A stretch of DNA of 64,000 nt, taken from positions 124,001-188,000 of the forward strand of contig JBCBNV010000002.1 of assembly GCA_039821605.1 (NCBI GenBank), read 5' to 3'. The stretch comes from CALBPI01 sp039821605 (GTDB lineage Bacteria > Pseudomonadota > Gammaproteobacteria > Steroidobacterales > Woeseiaceae). The notes under the pieces were generated by a model, which worked only from the letters and a program-made list of their open reading frames with translations, was not told the origin of the DNA and did not search any database. Of the stretch, positions 52,426 through 61,829 are shown piece after piece. Each line of letters starts with the position of its first letter. Position 1 is the stretch's first letter. A program made the position numbers and the translations under genes.

Positions 52426-52752
52426 TTGAGCGACAAGATCACACAAACCAACGACGCCAATTTCGAGACTGATGTCCTGCAGTCGGACGTACCGGTTCTG
52501 CTCGATTTCTGGGCCGAGTGGTGCGGACCCTGCAAGATGATTGCGCCGCTGCTCGACGCGGCCGCCGACGAATACGAAGGTCGCCTTCGGATAGCCAAGA
52601 TCAACATTGACGAGAACCCCAACACGCCGCCGAAGTTCGGCATCCGCAGCATCCCGACCCTGATGATCTTCAAGGACGGCGCTGTGCAGGCGCAGAAGCT
52701 CGGTGCCATGTCGAAATCGGCGCTCAGCGAATTTATTGAAAGCAATCTGTGA
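52426..52752 (+). CDS. trxA: Thioredoxin
   Basis: Protein of 108 residues read from a TTG at 52426, with GAAGGGG about eight bases upstream; the product begins SDKITQTND. The active site is WCGPCK, Cys 33 and 36, followed by the conserved cis-Pro loop RSIPTLMIFKDG. It reduces disulfides in the cytoplasm. The stop overlaps the rho start (GTGA), giving the classical trxA-rho arrangement. Confidence 0.97.
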   Translation: MSDKITQTNDANFETDVLQSDVPVLLDFWAEWCGPCKMIAPLLDAAADEYEGRLRIAKINIDENPNTPPKFGIRSIPTLMIFKDGAVQAQKLGAMSKSALSEFIESNL

Positions 52753-54200
52753 GTGAGACTTTGACTACAGCAACCACCAGCCGGGGCCGTTCGCAACAGC
52801 AACCGCGCTCCAACAACCAGGGCGGCAAGAAGAAATCGCGCCGCAAGGGTAATCGCAAGCGCCAACACAGCGATCTGCCGTTTGATGACGGCAGCGGCCT
52901 CGAGGTGATTTCCGCCGACGAGCTCGAACAGAGCAAGCAGGCGATGAACCTGACCGAGCTCAAGAACACGCCGCCGGCCGGCCTGGTCGAGCTTGCCGAG
53001 TCGATGGGTCTTGAAGGCCTGGCCCGCTCGCGCAAGCAGGACATCATCTTCGCGGTGCTCAAGGCGCATGCGAAGAACGGCGAAAACATCTACGGCAACG
53101 GCGTACTTGAGATCCTGCAGGATGGCTTCGGCTTCCTGCGCTCGGCCGACAGCTCGTACATGGCCGGCCCCGATGACATTTACGTGTCGCCGAGCCAGAT
53201 CCGCCGCTTCAACCTGCGTACCGGTGATTCGGTTTCCGGCCTGATTCGTCCGCCGAAGGACGGCGAGCGCTACTTCGCGCTGCTCAAGGTTGGCCAGATC
53301 AACCACGAGCCGCCCGAGAACACGCGCAGCAAGGTGCTGTTCGAAAACCTGACGCCGCTGTTCCCGACGCAACGCCTGAAGCTCGAGCAGGGCAATGGCA
53401 GCAAGGAAGACCTGACCGCGCGCATCATCGACCTGGTAGCACCCATCGGTAAGGGTCAGCGTGGCCTCATCGTGTCGCCGCCGAAGGCCGGTAAGACGAT
53501 GCTGCTGCAGAACATTGCCACGGCGATCTCCGTCAACCACCCCGAGTGTGACCTCATCGTGCTGCTCATCGACGAGCGACCCGAGGAAGTCACCGAGATG
53601 GCGCGCACCGTGCGCGGTGAAGTCGTGTCGTCGACCTTCGACGAGCCGGCCAGCCGCCACGTGCAGGTGGCCGAAATGGTCATCGAGAAAGCCAAGCGAC
53701 TCGTCGAGCACAAGCGTGATGTGATCATCCTGCTCGACTCGATCACCCGCCTCGCGCGTGCCTACAACACCGTCGTACCGTCTTCGGGCAAGGTGCTGAC
53801 CGGTGGTGTCGACGCCAATGCACTGCATCGGCCGAAGCGATTCTTCGGCGCCGCGCGCAACATCGAGGAGGGCGGCAGCCTGACGATTCTCGCCACGTCG
53901 CTGGTCGACACGGGCTCGAAGATGGACGAAGTCATCTACGAAGAGTTCAAGGGCACGGGCAACATGGAGATCCACCTGGATCGCCGCATTGCCGAGAAGC
54001 GTGTTTACCCGTCGATCAATATCAACCGCTCGGGTACGCGCAAGGAAGACCTGCTTACGGACCCCGAAGAGCTGCAGAAGATGTGGGTGCTGCGCAAAGT
54101 CCTGCACCCCATGGACGAGCTTGCTGCGGTCGAGTTCCTGCTCAACAAGATGCAGGACACGAAGACCAACTCGCAGTTCTTCGACGCGATGCGTCGCTAG
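52749..54200 (+). CDS. rho: Transcription termination factor Rho, with N-terminal extension
   Basis: Protein of 483 residues from the GTG overlapping the trxA stop. Canonical Rho begins at about residue 66 (MNLTELKNTP); 418 residues follow, close to the E. coli length. The extension is Ser/Gln/Asn/Lys/Arg-rich (GGKKKSRRKGNRKRQH), then acidic. An ATG at 52944 would give the short form. RNA-binding DGFGFLRSADSSY, Walker A PPKAGKT and the Q/R-loop motifs are intact. Rho ends transcription as an RNA-dependent hexameric helicase. It converges on moeA with the stop codons overlapping by three bases. Confidence 0.96.
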   Translation: MSETLTTATTSRGRSQQQPRSNNQGGKKKSRRKGNRKRQHSDLPFDDGSGLEVISADELEQSKQAMNLTELKNTPPAGLVELAESMGLEGLARSRKQDIIFAVLKAHAKNGENIYGNGVLEILQDGFGFLRSADSSYMAGPDDIYVSPSQIRRFNLRTGDSVSGLIRPPKDGERYFALLKVGQINHEPPENTRSKVLFENLTPLFPTQRLKLEQGNGSKEDLTARIIDLVAPIGKGQRGLIVSPPKAGKTMLLQNIATAISVNHPECDLIVLLIDERPEEVTEMARTVRGEVVSSTFDEPASRHVQVAEMVIEKAKRLVEHKRDVIILLDSITRLARAYNTVVPSSGKVLTGGVDANALHRPKRFFGAARNIEEGGSLTILATSLVDTGSKMDEVIYEEFKGTGNMEIHLDRRIAEKRVYPSININRSGTRKEDLLTDPEELQKMWVLRKVLHPMDELAAVEFLLNKMQDTKTNSQFFDAMRR

Positions 54201-55396
54201 GCGCTGCGTTCGGTCCAGCTAAAGAACGGATAGTGCTCGCCGGCCGCGAAGTGTTCGCGGTCGGCGGGTAGTTCCACGAATCCGTCGGTGCCCGCAAGCG
54301 CCGTAAAGTCGCCCGACGTGTTCGTTGCAATCGGTGTTGCCACCGGACCTGTGGTTCCCATCTCCACGACCACGGGCACGAAGGCTGTCAACCGCGGTGC
54401 AAAGTGCCAGTCTGCGCCCAGCGCGAAGCACTTGGGCTCGCGTGTGCGCTCGGCACTGGCCAGCGCCAGCGCGGGCACTACGTAGCGCCGGCAGCAGGCC
54501 AGCGCCGAAACCGGGTTCCCCGGCAATCCGAAGACGAGCTGCCCCGACGCGCCTGTACCAAACCAGATGGGTTTGCCCGGGCGTTGCGCCACGCGGTGAA
54601 AGTGTCGCGTCACACCCAGGTCCGCGAGTACGCCGGGCACGTAGTCGGCCTTGCCCTTCGAGACCCCGCCAGAGAGCACGATGACGTCGGCGTCGTCGAG
54701 CAAGGCGCCCAGGTGTTCACGGAGCACCTCGGGTGCGTCGGGCAGGTGGTGGTCCCGGGCGCCCGGAAAGCCCGCCGCGGCGAGCATCACGCGCATGGCC
54801 GGACCATTCGACAAACGCACCTCATGATCAGCAATGGGTTGCCCGGCGGCAACGAGTTCGTTGCCAGTGGCCACGATATGCACGCGCGGCGGTGTCGACA
54901 CCGCTACCGTTGCCAGGCCTGCCGAGGCGAGCACCGCGGTTTCGGGTCCGCCAAGCCGCAAGCCGGGATCGAGCAAGGTCGTCGCCGCGACGTGGTCGCT
55001 GCCCCGGCGGTGCACGAACTGGCCCGTCGTCGCGGCGTAGCCTGGTTCGAGGGTGACCGTGTCGCCCTCGCGCGTGTAGCGTTCCACGGGAATCACGGTG
55101 TCCGCGCCCGCGGGCAGGGCGGCACCCGTCATGATCTCGATGGCCGTGTCAGAGTTCTCGAGCGTGAGCGGCGCGTCACCCGCGAACTGCGTGCCGGCGA
55201 CGCCAAAGTGTTGCTGGCCCGCATAGCGCACGGCGATGCCGTCCATGGTGACGCGGTCGAAGGGCGGCTGATCGCGTTCGGCCGTAACCGTCTCGGCCAG
55301 CACGCGCCCCGCGGCGTCCGCGATGTCGATGCGCTCGCTGGCCAGCGGCGCGGTGTGCGCCGCGACCTGGGCCCAGGCCTCGGCGACGCTGATCAC
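54197..55396 (-). CDS. moeA: Molybdopterin molybdenumtransferase
   Basis: Protein of 399 residues from a GTG overlapping the purD stop. MoeA features: ERDQPPFDRVTMDGIAVRY near the N-terminus, TGAALPAGADTVIPVE, the molybdopterin-binding VLSGGVSKGKADYV and VFGLPGNPVSALACC. It inserts molybdate into adenylyl-molybdopterin to make Moco. No other molybdenum cofactor genes are in the window. It ends a long minus-strand run; its placement after purine genes is unusual. Confidence 0.95.
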   Translation of the reverse strand: MISVAEAWAQVAAHTAPLASERIDIADAAGRVLAETVTAERDQPPFDRVTMDGIAVRYAGQQHFGVAGTQFAGDAPLTLENSDTAIEIMTGAALPAGADTVIPVERYTREGDTVTLEPGYAATTGQFVHRRGSDHVAATTLLDPGLRLGGPETAVLASAGLATVAVSTPPRVHIVATGNELVAAGQPIADHEVRLSNGPAMRVMLAAAGFPGARDHHLPDAPEVLREHLGALLDDADVIVLSGGVSKGKADYVPGVLADLGVTRHFHRVAQRPGKPIWFGTGASGQLVFGLPGNPVSALACCRRYVVPALALASAERTREPKCFALGADWHFAPRLTAFVPVVVEMGTTGPVATPIATNTSGDFTALAGTDGFVELPADREHFAAGEHYPFFSWTERSA

Positions 55397-56682
55397 GAGC
55401 CGTCGCGCTCGCGCTCGATCGCGCGGTAGCCGATGTCGTTACGCCGGTAGCAGTCCGTCCAGTCGATGGCGTCCGCGGCGGCGTAGGCTTGGCGTGCGGC
55501 ATCGGCGACCGTGTCGCCCAGCGCGCAGACGGTCAGGACACGGCCCCCGGCAGTGACGACGTGATCGCCCTCCTGGCGCGTGCCCGCATGAAAGACCTTC
55601 GCCGACTCATCGACGGCATCGAGGCCTTCGATGACGGCGCCGCTGTCGTAGCGCCCCGGATAGCCGCCGGCGGCCATGACGACGCCCAGCGACGCGCGCG
55701 GGTCCCATTCGACCGATACGGTATCGAGGGTGCGCGCGATGGCGGCCTCGGCCAGTACCGTGAGGTCAGACCGCAGCCGCATGAGAATGGGCTGCGTTTC
55801 GGGATCGCCAAGCCGGCAGTTGAATTCGAGCACGCGCGCCTGGCCCGCGCTGTCGATCATGAGTCCCGCGTAGAGGAAGCCGACGTAGTCGATACCGTCT
55901 TTGGCCAGGCCCGCAAGCGTCGGCAACATGATGTCGCGCATGACGTGTTCGGCCACCGCATCGGTGACCACGGGCGCGGGCGAGTAGGCGCCCATGCCAC
56001 CAGTGTTGGGGCCGCTGTCGCCCTCGTCGCGGGCCTTGTGGTCCTGCGAGGTCGCCAGCGGCAACAGTGTCTTGCCATCCGAAATGGCGATGAAGCTCGC
56101 TTCCTCGCCTTCTAGGAAGGCCTCGACGACGATCTCGCGGCTCGCGTCACCGAACTGACCGTCGACGAGCATGGCGCGCGCGGCGTCGACGGCCATGTCG
56201 ACGCTGTCCGCGACAACGACGCCCTTGCCAGCGGCCAGGCCATCGGCCTTGACCACGAGCGGCGCGCCCGTGCGTTCGATGTAGTGGCGGGCTGCCTCGA
56301 ATTCCGTGAAGCGCTCGAAGCTCGCCGTGGGAATGCCATGGCGATCGAGAAAGGCTTTGGTGAACGACTTCGAGGCTTCGAGCTGCGATGCCTGGGCGTT
56401 GGGCCCGAAGCAGGCGATGCCTTCGGCCGCGAGCTGGTCGGCGATGCCGTCGACGAGCGGTTGTTCGGGGCCGATGATCACAAGGTCGACAGACTCGCGC
56501 TGCGCGAGGTCGATGAGTCCAGCGATGTCGCCTGCGGCCACGGCGACGTTGCGGACGCCGGGCTCCTGCGCGGTGCCGGCGTTGCCCGGTGCGACGAGGA
56601 CATCGTCGACGCGCGGCGAGCGGGCGCAGCACCAGGCCAGAGCGTGCTCGCGGCCACCGCCGCCAACGACGAGGACGCGCAT
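55393..56682 (-). CDS. purD: Phosphoribosylamine-glycine ligase
   Basis: Protein of 429 residues. N-terminal VLVVGGGGREHALAW, ATP-grasp KADGLAAGKGVVVAD, GEEASFIAIS and DYVGFLYAGLMID are the PurD hallmarks; QDHKARDEGDSGPNTGGMGAYSP is intact. It catalyses the second step of purine synthesis, making GAR. Its stop overlaps the moeA start, and it lies five bases after purH, as in the common purHD operon. Confidence 0.97.
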   Translation of the reverse strand: MRVLVVGGGGREHALAWCCARSPRVDDVLVAPGNAGTAQEPGVRNVAVAAGDIAGLIDLAQRESVDLVIIGPEQPLVDGIADQLAAEGIACFGPNAQASQLEASKSFTKAFLDRHGIPTASFERFTEFEAARHYIERTGAPLVVKADGLAAGKGVVVADSVDMAVDAARAMLVDGQFGDASREIVVEAFLEGEEASFIAISDGKTLLPLATSQDHKARDEGDSGPNTGGMGAYSPAPVVTDAVAEHVMRDIMLPTLAGLAKDGIDYVGFLYAGLMIDSAGQARVLEFNCRLGDPETQPILMRLRSDLTVLAEAAIARTLDTVSVEWDPRASLGVVMAAGGYPGRYDSGAVIEGLDAVDESAKVFHAGTRQEGDHVVTAGGRVLTVCALGDTVADAARQAYAAADAIDWTDCYRRNDIGYRAIERERDGS

Positions 56683-56687
56683 GCGGG

Positions 56688-58232
56688 TCAGTGACGGAAG
56701 TGGCGCATGCCCGTGAAGACCATGGCGATGCCATGCTCATCGGCGGCCGCGATGACTTCGTCGTCACGGATCGAGCCGCCTGGTTGAATCACGGCGGTTG
56801 CGCCGTGTTCGGCAGCGGCATCGAGGCCGTCACGGAATGGGAAGAAGGCGTCGGAGGCCATGACGCTGCCGGCGACGTCGAGTCCTTCATCGGCGGCCTT
56901 GATCGCGGCGATGCGCGTCGAGTAGACGCGGCTCATCTGGCCCGCGCCGATGCCGATGGTCGTGGCGTCACGGCAAAACACGATGGCGTTCGACTTAACG
57001 AATTTCACGACGCGCCAGGCGAACAACAGATCATCGAGTTCGCGGTCCGAGGGCGCGCGTTTCGTGACCACCTTGAGGTCGTCGGGGCCAATCACGCCGT
57101 CGTCGCGGTCCTGGACGAGGAAGCCACCCGAGACCTTCTTGACGTCCACGGCGGCGGGGAGCGCGCCCAGCGGTCCGGTCTCAAGCACGCGGACGTTCTT
57201 TTTCTTTGCGAAAGCTTCGAGTGCGCCCGCATCGAATGATGGTGCCAGGACTACCTCGACGAACTGACGCTCGGTAATGGCCTGGGCCACATCGGCAGCG
57301 ACCGGCGCATTGAAGGCGATGATGCCGCCGAATGCCGAGGTCGGGTCGGTGGCGAATGCGGCGTCGTAGGCGGCCAGCAGCTTGTCCGAGACGGCCACAC
57401 CGCAGGGGTTGGCGTGCTTGACGATCACGCAGGCTGGCGCCTCGAACTGGCGCACACACTCGAGTGCCGCGTCGCTGTCGGCGATGTTGTTGTAGGAAAG
57501 TGCCTTGCCCTGGCGCATCGTGGCCGCTGCCAGCGTGCCCGGGTGCTGACGACCGTCGGCGTAGAAGCTCGCCGACTGGTGTGGGTTCTCGCCGTAACGC
57601 AGCGCCTCGACGCGCGCACCACCCAGCGCGTACTCGGCGCCCGCGAGCGGCAGGTCTGCCGCGCGGCCCAGGTACTCGGCGATGTGGCTGTCGTAGGCGG
57701 CCGTGTGCGAAAAGGCGCGCGCGGCGAGCCGCCGGCGCAAGGTCTCGGGTAGATCGCCCGCGGCGACGCCCTCGGTGACGGCGTCATAGTCAGCCGGGTC
57801 CACAACGACCGCGACATCCGCGTGGTTCTTGGCGGCGGCGCGAATCATCGCGGGGCCGCCGATATCGATCTGCTCAATGGCCTCGGACAGTGTCGTTTCG
57901 GACCTGTTGATCGTGGCCGTGAAGGGGTAGAGGTTGACGACGAGCAGGTCGATGCCTGTGATGCCGTGTTCGGCCATGACGGCGTCGTCGGTGCCGCGCC
58001 GGCCCAGCAGGCCGCCGTGGATGTTCGGGTGCAGCGTCTTCACGCGCCCGTCCATGATCTCGGGAAAGCCCGTGACCTGGCTGACGTCCGTGACCGTGAC
58101 ACCGGCATCACGCAATGCGCGTGCGGTGCCGCCTGTCGACAGGATTTCGATGCCGTGCTCGGCAAGTTTGACGGCCAGCGTGTCGACGCCGGTCTTGTCG
58201 GAAACACTGATCAGCGCGCGCCGGAGGGCCAT
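56688..58232 (-). CDS. purH: Bifunctional AICAR transformylase / IMP cyclohydrolase
   Basis: Protein of 514 residues. The N-terminal MGS-like IMP cyclohydrolase domain (RRALISVSDKTGVDTLAVKL, STGGTARALRDAG, KTLHPNIHGGLLGRRG) is followed by the transformylase domain with KHANPCGVAV and IQPGGSIRDDEVIAAADEHG. Together they perform the last two steps to IMP. The start is 17 bases from the fis stop, and purD follows closely. Confidence 0.97.
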   Translation of the reverse strand: MALRRALISVSDKTGVDTLAVKLAEHGIEILSTGGTARALRDAGVTVTDVSQVTGFPEIMDGRVKTLHPNIHGGLLGRRGTDDAVMAEHGITGIDLLVVNLYPFTATINRSETTLSEAIEQIDIGGPAMIRAAAKNHADVAVVVDPADYDAVTEGVAAGDLPETLRRRLAARAFSHTAAYDSHIAEYLGRAADLPLAGAEYALGGARVEALRYGENPHQSASFYADGRQHPGTLAAATMRQGKALSYNNIADSDAALECVRQFEAPACVIVKHANPCGVAVSDKLLAAYDAAFATDPTSAFGGIIAFNAPVAADVAQAITERQFVEVVLAPSFDAGALEAFAKKKNVRVLETGPLGALPAAVDVKKVSGGFLVQDRDDGVIGPDDLKVVTKRAPSDRELDDLLFAWRVVKFVKSNAIVFCRDATTIGIGAGQMSRVYSTRIAAIKAADEGLDVAGSVMASDAFFPFRDGLDAAAEHGATAVIQPGGSIRDDEVIAAADEHGIAMVFTGMRHFRH

Positions 58233-58249
58233 GGCGCTACCTCGCGTCG

Positions 58250-58648
58250 TTATTGGACTGAGATGGAGTAGGCCTTGAGCTTCTTGCGCAGCGTGCCGCG
58301 GTTGATGCCCAGAATTTCTGCCGCGCGGCTCTGGTTGCCCTCGGTGTAGGCCATGACCGTGCGAAACAGCGGGCGTTCGACTTCGCTGAGTACAAGGTCA
58401 TAGAGATCGCCGGGGGCCGTGCCGTTGAGCTTGCTGAAGTAGTCCTGCAGCGCGCTCTCGGTCATGGTGGCGAGTGGTTTCTTGCCTTTGCGCAGGACCT
58501 TGGCAGCCTTTTTCTCGGATTTCTTGCTGCTTGCAGTGCGCGCCGCCGACTTGCTCGACTTTCTGGTTCTGCTGCTGGCGACTGCCCGTGCGGGTGCGCC
58601 CCTGCGCGTCGCCTTGCTGCCACTGCTGCCCGTTCGCGTCTCGACCAC
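58250..58648 (-). CDS. fis: Fis-family nucleoid protein with basic histone-like N-terminal tail
   Basis: Protein of 132 residues from a GTG preceded by GGGGGAAG. Residues 64-132 match Fis almost throughout: ALQDYFSKLNG, DLYDLVLSEVERPL, YTEGNQSRAAEILGINRGTL and RKKLKAYSI, including the helix-turn-helix. E. coli Fis has about 25 residues before this; here there are about 60, with 19 Lys/Arg and only two Glu, plus many Ser/Ala. It sits 57 bases after dusB as in other Gammaproteobacteria. The tail probably adds DNA affinity; untested. Confidence 0.93.
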   Translation of the reverse strand: MVETRTGSSGSKATRRGAPARAVASSRTRKSSKSAARTASSKKSEKKAAKVLRKGKKPLATMTESALQDYFSKLNGTAPGDLYDLVLSEVERPLFRTVMAYTEGNQSRAAEILGINRGTLRKKLKAYSISVQ

Positions 58649-58705
58649 TTTACGTCTTCCCCCAAAAAAGACTGCACACGTTGCGCCTTTTTCGAGGCCT
58701 ACGCG

Positions 58706-59728
58706 CTACGCGGCTAGTGCGTCCTTTGCAACCGCGCCGTTGAAGAGCCTGAACGCCATTTCGCGCTGCGCATCCTGTTCATTCAGGCGCAGCAATTCGC
58801 GTCTGGTCTGATCGGTGATGCCAAACGTGCGGCAGTACCAGTTCAGGTGTTTTCTTGCCATCAAGACGCCTTTGCGCTCGCCGTAAAAGGCGTGAAGGTC
58901 GTCGAGGTGGTCGCGTACTATAGCATGCGCTTTTTCGATTGGAAGTGGTGCGACATCGCGATCGCCTGCGAGTCGCGCAACCATCGATTCAAGTAGCCAG
59001 GGTTGTCCCTGGGTGGCGCGCCCGACCATCACGCCGGCCGCGCCCGTGGCCGCCATCACGGCCTCCGCACGCGCTGCGGAATCGATGTCGCCATTCGCAA
59101 AAACCGGTATCGACAGCGCGTCGCACACCGCGGCGATATCTTCGAACTGTGCATGCCCGCGGTACTTGCAGGCCCGTGTGCGCCCGTGCACGGCCAGCGC
59201 CTGGATACCTGCGTTCTCGGCCATGACCGCCACCCGTTCGATGTTGCGGTGTTCCAGGTCCCAACCAATCCGCGTCTTTAGGGTAACGGGCACCTCAACG
59301 GCGGCGACCACGGCATCCAGGATGCGGCCGACGAGCGGTTCGTCCTGAAGCAGTGCACTGCCCGCGAGTTTTTTGCAGACCTTCTTGGCGGGGCAGCCCA
59401 TGTTGATGTCGACAATGTCTGCGCCGCGATCAACGACCGCACGCGCCGCGTCGGCGAGCTGCGCAGGCTCACTGCCGGCGATCTGCACCACGCGCGGAGA
59501 GGCGTCGCTGTCGATATCGAGGCGGTGGCGTGACTTGGTCGTTTGCCAGAGCCGCGTGTCGGCCGTGGTCATTTCCGAGGCCGCGAGCGCCGCACCAAAA
59601 CGACGCGCCAGCTTGCGGAACGGCGCATCGGTTATGCCTGCCATCGGAGACATAAGCACACGACTCGTGAGCGTGTGCGGGCCCACACGCGGTAGCCCGC
59701 CATAGCGGTCCTGCGTGGCGTCAGTCAT
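58706..59728 (-). CDS. dusB: tRNA-dihydrouridine synthase B
   Basis: Protein of 340 residues. FMN-binding LMSPMAGITDAPFR, catalytic Cys in DINMGCPAKKVC (about residue 112), RTRACKYRGHA and NGDIDSAARAEA are DusB features. It reduces uridine to dihydrouridine in tRNA D-loops. The start overlaps the DUF3426 stop by eight bases, and fis follows in the same direction, the conserved dusB-fis pair. Confidence 0.96.
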   Translation of the reverse strand: MTDATQDRYGGLPRVGPHTLTSRVLMSPMAGITDAPFRKLARRFGAALAASEMTTADTRLWQTTKSRHRLDIDSDASPRVVQIAGSEPAQLADAARAVVDRGADIVDINMGCPAKKVCKKLAGSALLQDEPLVGRILDAVVAAVEVPVTLKTRIGWDLEHRNIERVAVMAENAGIQALAVHGRTRACKYRGHAQFEDIAAVCDALSIPVFANGDIDSAARAEAVMAATGAAGVMVGRATQGQPWLLESMVARLAGDRDVAPLPIEKAHAIVRDHLDDLHAFYGERKGVLMARKHLNWYCRTFGITDQTRRELLRLNEQDAQREMAFRLFNGAVAKDALAA

Positions 59729-61829
59729 TGCCGGGGCAACCCGTGCCGCAGCGCAGCGCGCCGTCCTCGCCCGCGTAGCACAGGGACACTTCGTAGCCGT
59801 CGAGCCGCGGCTCGTTGTAGTCGAGCCGGGCCAGTGCCGTGATGCGGCCGCCCGGTGCGACGCGCTCGGGCACGGCGCCCGAGAGGTAATCGCGGGGCTC
59901 GATCACCGTGGCGGCCAGCGTGTCGCTGTAGGCATCGACGATGCGCACCTTGACCACGGGCGGTGGCAAGGCGCTGTCGCCGCGGTTCGAAAACACCGAT
60001 TCCACGTCGAGCCCGACCTCGGACGCCAGCGCGCCCGAGGTTTCCACACACCACTGCCGGATGTCCCAGGCAGGCGTGAGGTCCATGCCGAGCGTGCGGT
60101 AGACGGTCGGCAAGACGTCCTCGAAGTAGGGCTGCGTCACGAGCGCATTGCGCCAGGCGTGCACGGCCTGGGCGGCCAGCCCGATCAGTGCCAGGAGACT
60201 CAGCGTGAGCCAGAGGCCCGTGCGGCGCGGCGCTTTCGGTGCGAGATCGGGCGAGATGATCATCGACTCGGCGAACGAGGGATCGTCCTCGGGCTCCTCG
60301 CTCGCTGCCGCGTCGGTCGCGAATTCGGTGACGGCGCTCGCAACCTCCTGCGCGGGCGCGTCGTCGCCGCCGAGTACGATGACTTCGCCGCGCTCGCCTT
60401 CGGCCATGGCATTGATCGTGTCCTCACCGACGGCGCGGGCACTCGAGGCTTCGTCGGCCGCGTCATTCGACGCGGTCTGCTCGAAGTCTGCTACGTCATC
60501 TGCCGCGGGCGATTCCACGAGGACCTCGGCGCTTATCGCGTCGTCGCCTGGCGTATCGTCATCGCTCGGCGTGGCGCCCCCGGCCGAGGGCTCCGCCTCG
60601 AACTCGAGGTCGTCAGAGTCGAGTGCCGCAGCTGCAGCCATGAGGTCATCAAGGGCGCCCGCATCGAATGCATCGTCCGTGACCTCGTCGAGCGCACGCT
60701 CGGCCGACTCGACCTCGCGCTCGAGTGCACTCGGCGGCTCGGGTTCGGGCTCGGGCTCAGGTGCCGCTTGGGGCGCGGACGCGCCTTCAATGTAGAGCGA
60801 CAGCTCGGCCGACGCCTCCGATTCGAGCAGCAGCGACGACGCGTCGTCGCTATCGGCCTCGAGCGTGAGCTCGGGTAACGCGTCGGCGTCGAGCGAGAGT
60901 GCTGACTCGGCCTCGGTCTCGGCTTCGCCTGCGAGCGTGAGCTCGGTGCCGACGTCCGCGTCAAGCTCAGACGCGCCGGGGTCTTCGAGTGCGGGCTTCC
61001 AATTCGACGTTGCCGACATCAGGGCGTCGTCGGGGAGCTCAAAGTCGGGCTGCGCGGTCTGACCCGTAGCACGCGTCAGATCGAGGTCGACCGACGTCTC
61101 GTTGCCCGCCTCATCGGCGTCAACGAGTTCGAAATCGAGATCGACGTCATCGCCGGCCTCGAGTGCACCGTCGAGTTCGCCAAGCAGGTCGTCCCAATCC
61201 CCCTCGCTGTCGGCCTCGGCGGATCCCGTCGTGACGGACGCCTCCGGCGCGGGCGCGTCGTCGGACAGTGCAGCGATGCCGGCGACGTCTTCGCCGGCGT
61301 CGTCATCATTGTCAACGAGGTCTTCGCCCACGAGAGCCGCCAGCTCGGCGCGCAGGGTATCGGGTGGCGTGTCATCGCCGAATCGAAAGGCCCCGCTGTC
61401 GTCGGGGTCGGGCTCCGGGTCGGAGCCAAACACGAGTTCGCCCGCGTCGTCGGGTGTGTCGGCATCGTTGGTCGTGGCATCTATGGGTGCCAGATCGCCG
61501 GCCTCGTCGACGATAAACCAGTTGGTCGAGGTGAACTGCTCATCGTCAATGTTCGCGGCAAGGTCGTCCCCAATATCCACGGCAACATCCGCGGGCGCGT
61601 CAGACGCGTCGTCCGACAGCACCTCCTCGGCAACCGCATCGTCTTCGGATTCGTGTTCGGCAGTGGGTTCCCCGGGCTCAGTGGGCGACGTGGCGTGCGC
61701 CACCGCATCGAAGACGTGCATGCAATCGCCGCAGCGCACCTTGCCACCCGCCCGCGCAAGGTCCTCGGCCTCGACCGCGAACACGGTGTGGCAGGCGGGG
61801 CAGCGGGTTTCTGTCGCCGAATCAGTCAC
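59721..61829 (-). CDS. Zinc-ribbon, DUF3426 membrane protein with long acidic linker
   Basis: Protein of 702 residues from a GTG overlapping the prmA stop. An N-terminal zinc ribbon (CPAC 10-13, CGDC 33-36; MJ0042 type) is followed by about 490 residues very rich in Asp, Glu, Ala and Ser, then a transmembrane helix (about 538-558) and the DUF3426 domain (WDIRQWCVETSGALASEVGL to the end). Known relatives are much shorter. Function unknown; the layout puts the ribbon in the cytoplasm and the DUF3426 domain in the periplasm. Confidence 0.88.
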   Translation of the reverse strand: MTDSATETRCPACHTVFAVEAEDLARAGGKVRCGDCMHVFDAVAHATSPTEPGEPTAEHESEDDAVAEEVLSDDASDAPADVAVDIGDDLAANIDDEQFTSTNWFIVDEAGDLAPIDATTNDADTPDDAGELVFGSDPEPDPDDSGAFRFGDDTPPDTLRAELAALVGEDLVDNDDDAGEDVAGIAALSDDAPAPEASVTTGSAEADSEGDWDDLLGELDGALEAGDDVDLDFELVDADEAGNETSVDLDLTRATGQTAQPDFELPDDALMSATSNWKPALEDPGASELDADVGTELTLAGEAETEAESALSLDADALPELTLEADSDDASSLLLESEASAELSLYIEGASAPQAAPEPEPEPEPPSALEREVESAERALDEVTDDAFDAGALDDLMAAAAALDSDDLEFEAEPSAGGATPSDDDTPGDDAISAEVLVESPAADDVADFEQTASNDAADEASSARAVGEDTINAMAEGERGEVIVLGGDDAPAQEVASAVTEFATDAAASEEPEDDPSFAESMIISPDLAPKAPRRTGLWLTLSLLALIGLAAQAVHAWRNALVTQPYFEDVLPTVYRTLGMDLTPAWDIRQWCVETSGALASEVGLDVESVFSNRGDSALPPPVVKVRIVDAYSDTLAATVIEPRDYLSGAVPERVAPGGRITALARLDYNEPRLDGYEVSLCYAGEDGALRCGTGCPGND

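Noticed and set aside
54190..54210. Terminator between convergent rho and moeA
   Set aside because: The stop codons overlap (CTAG), and no stem-loop with a T run follows either gene.
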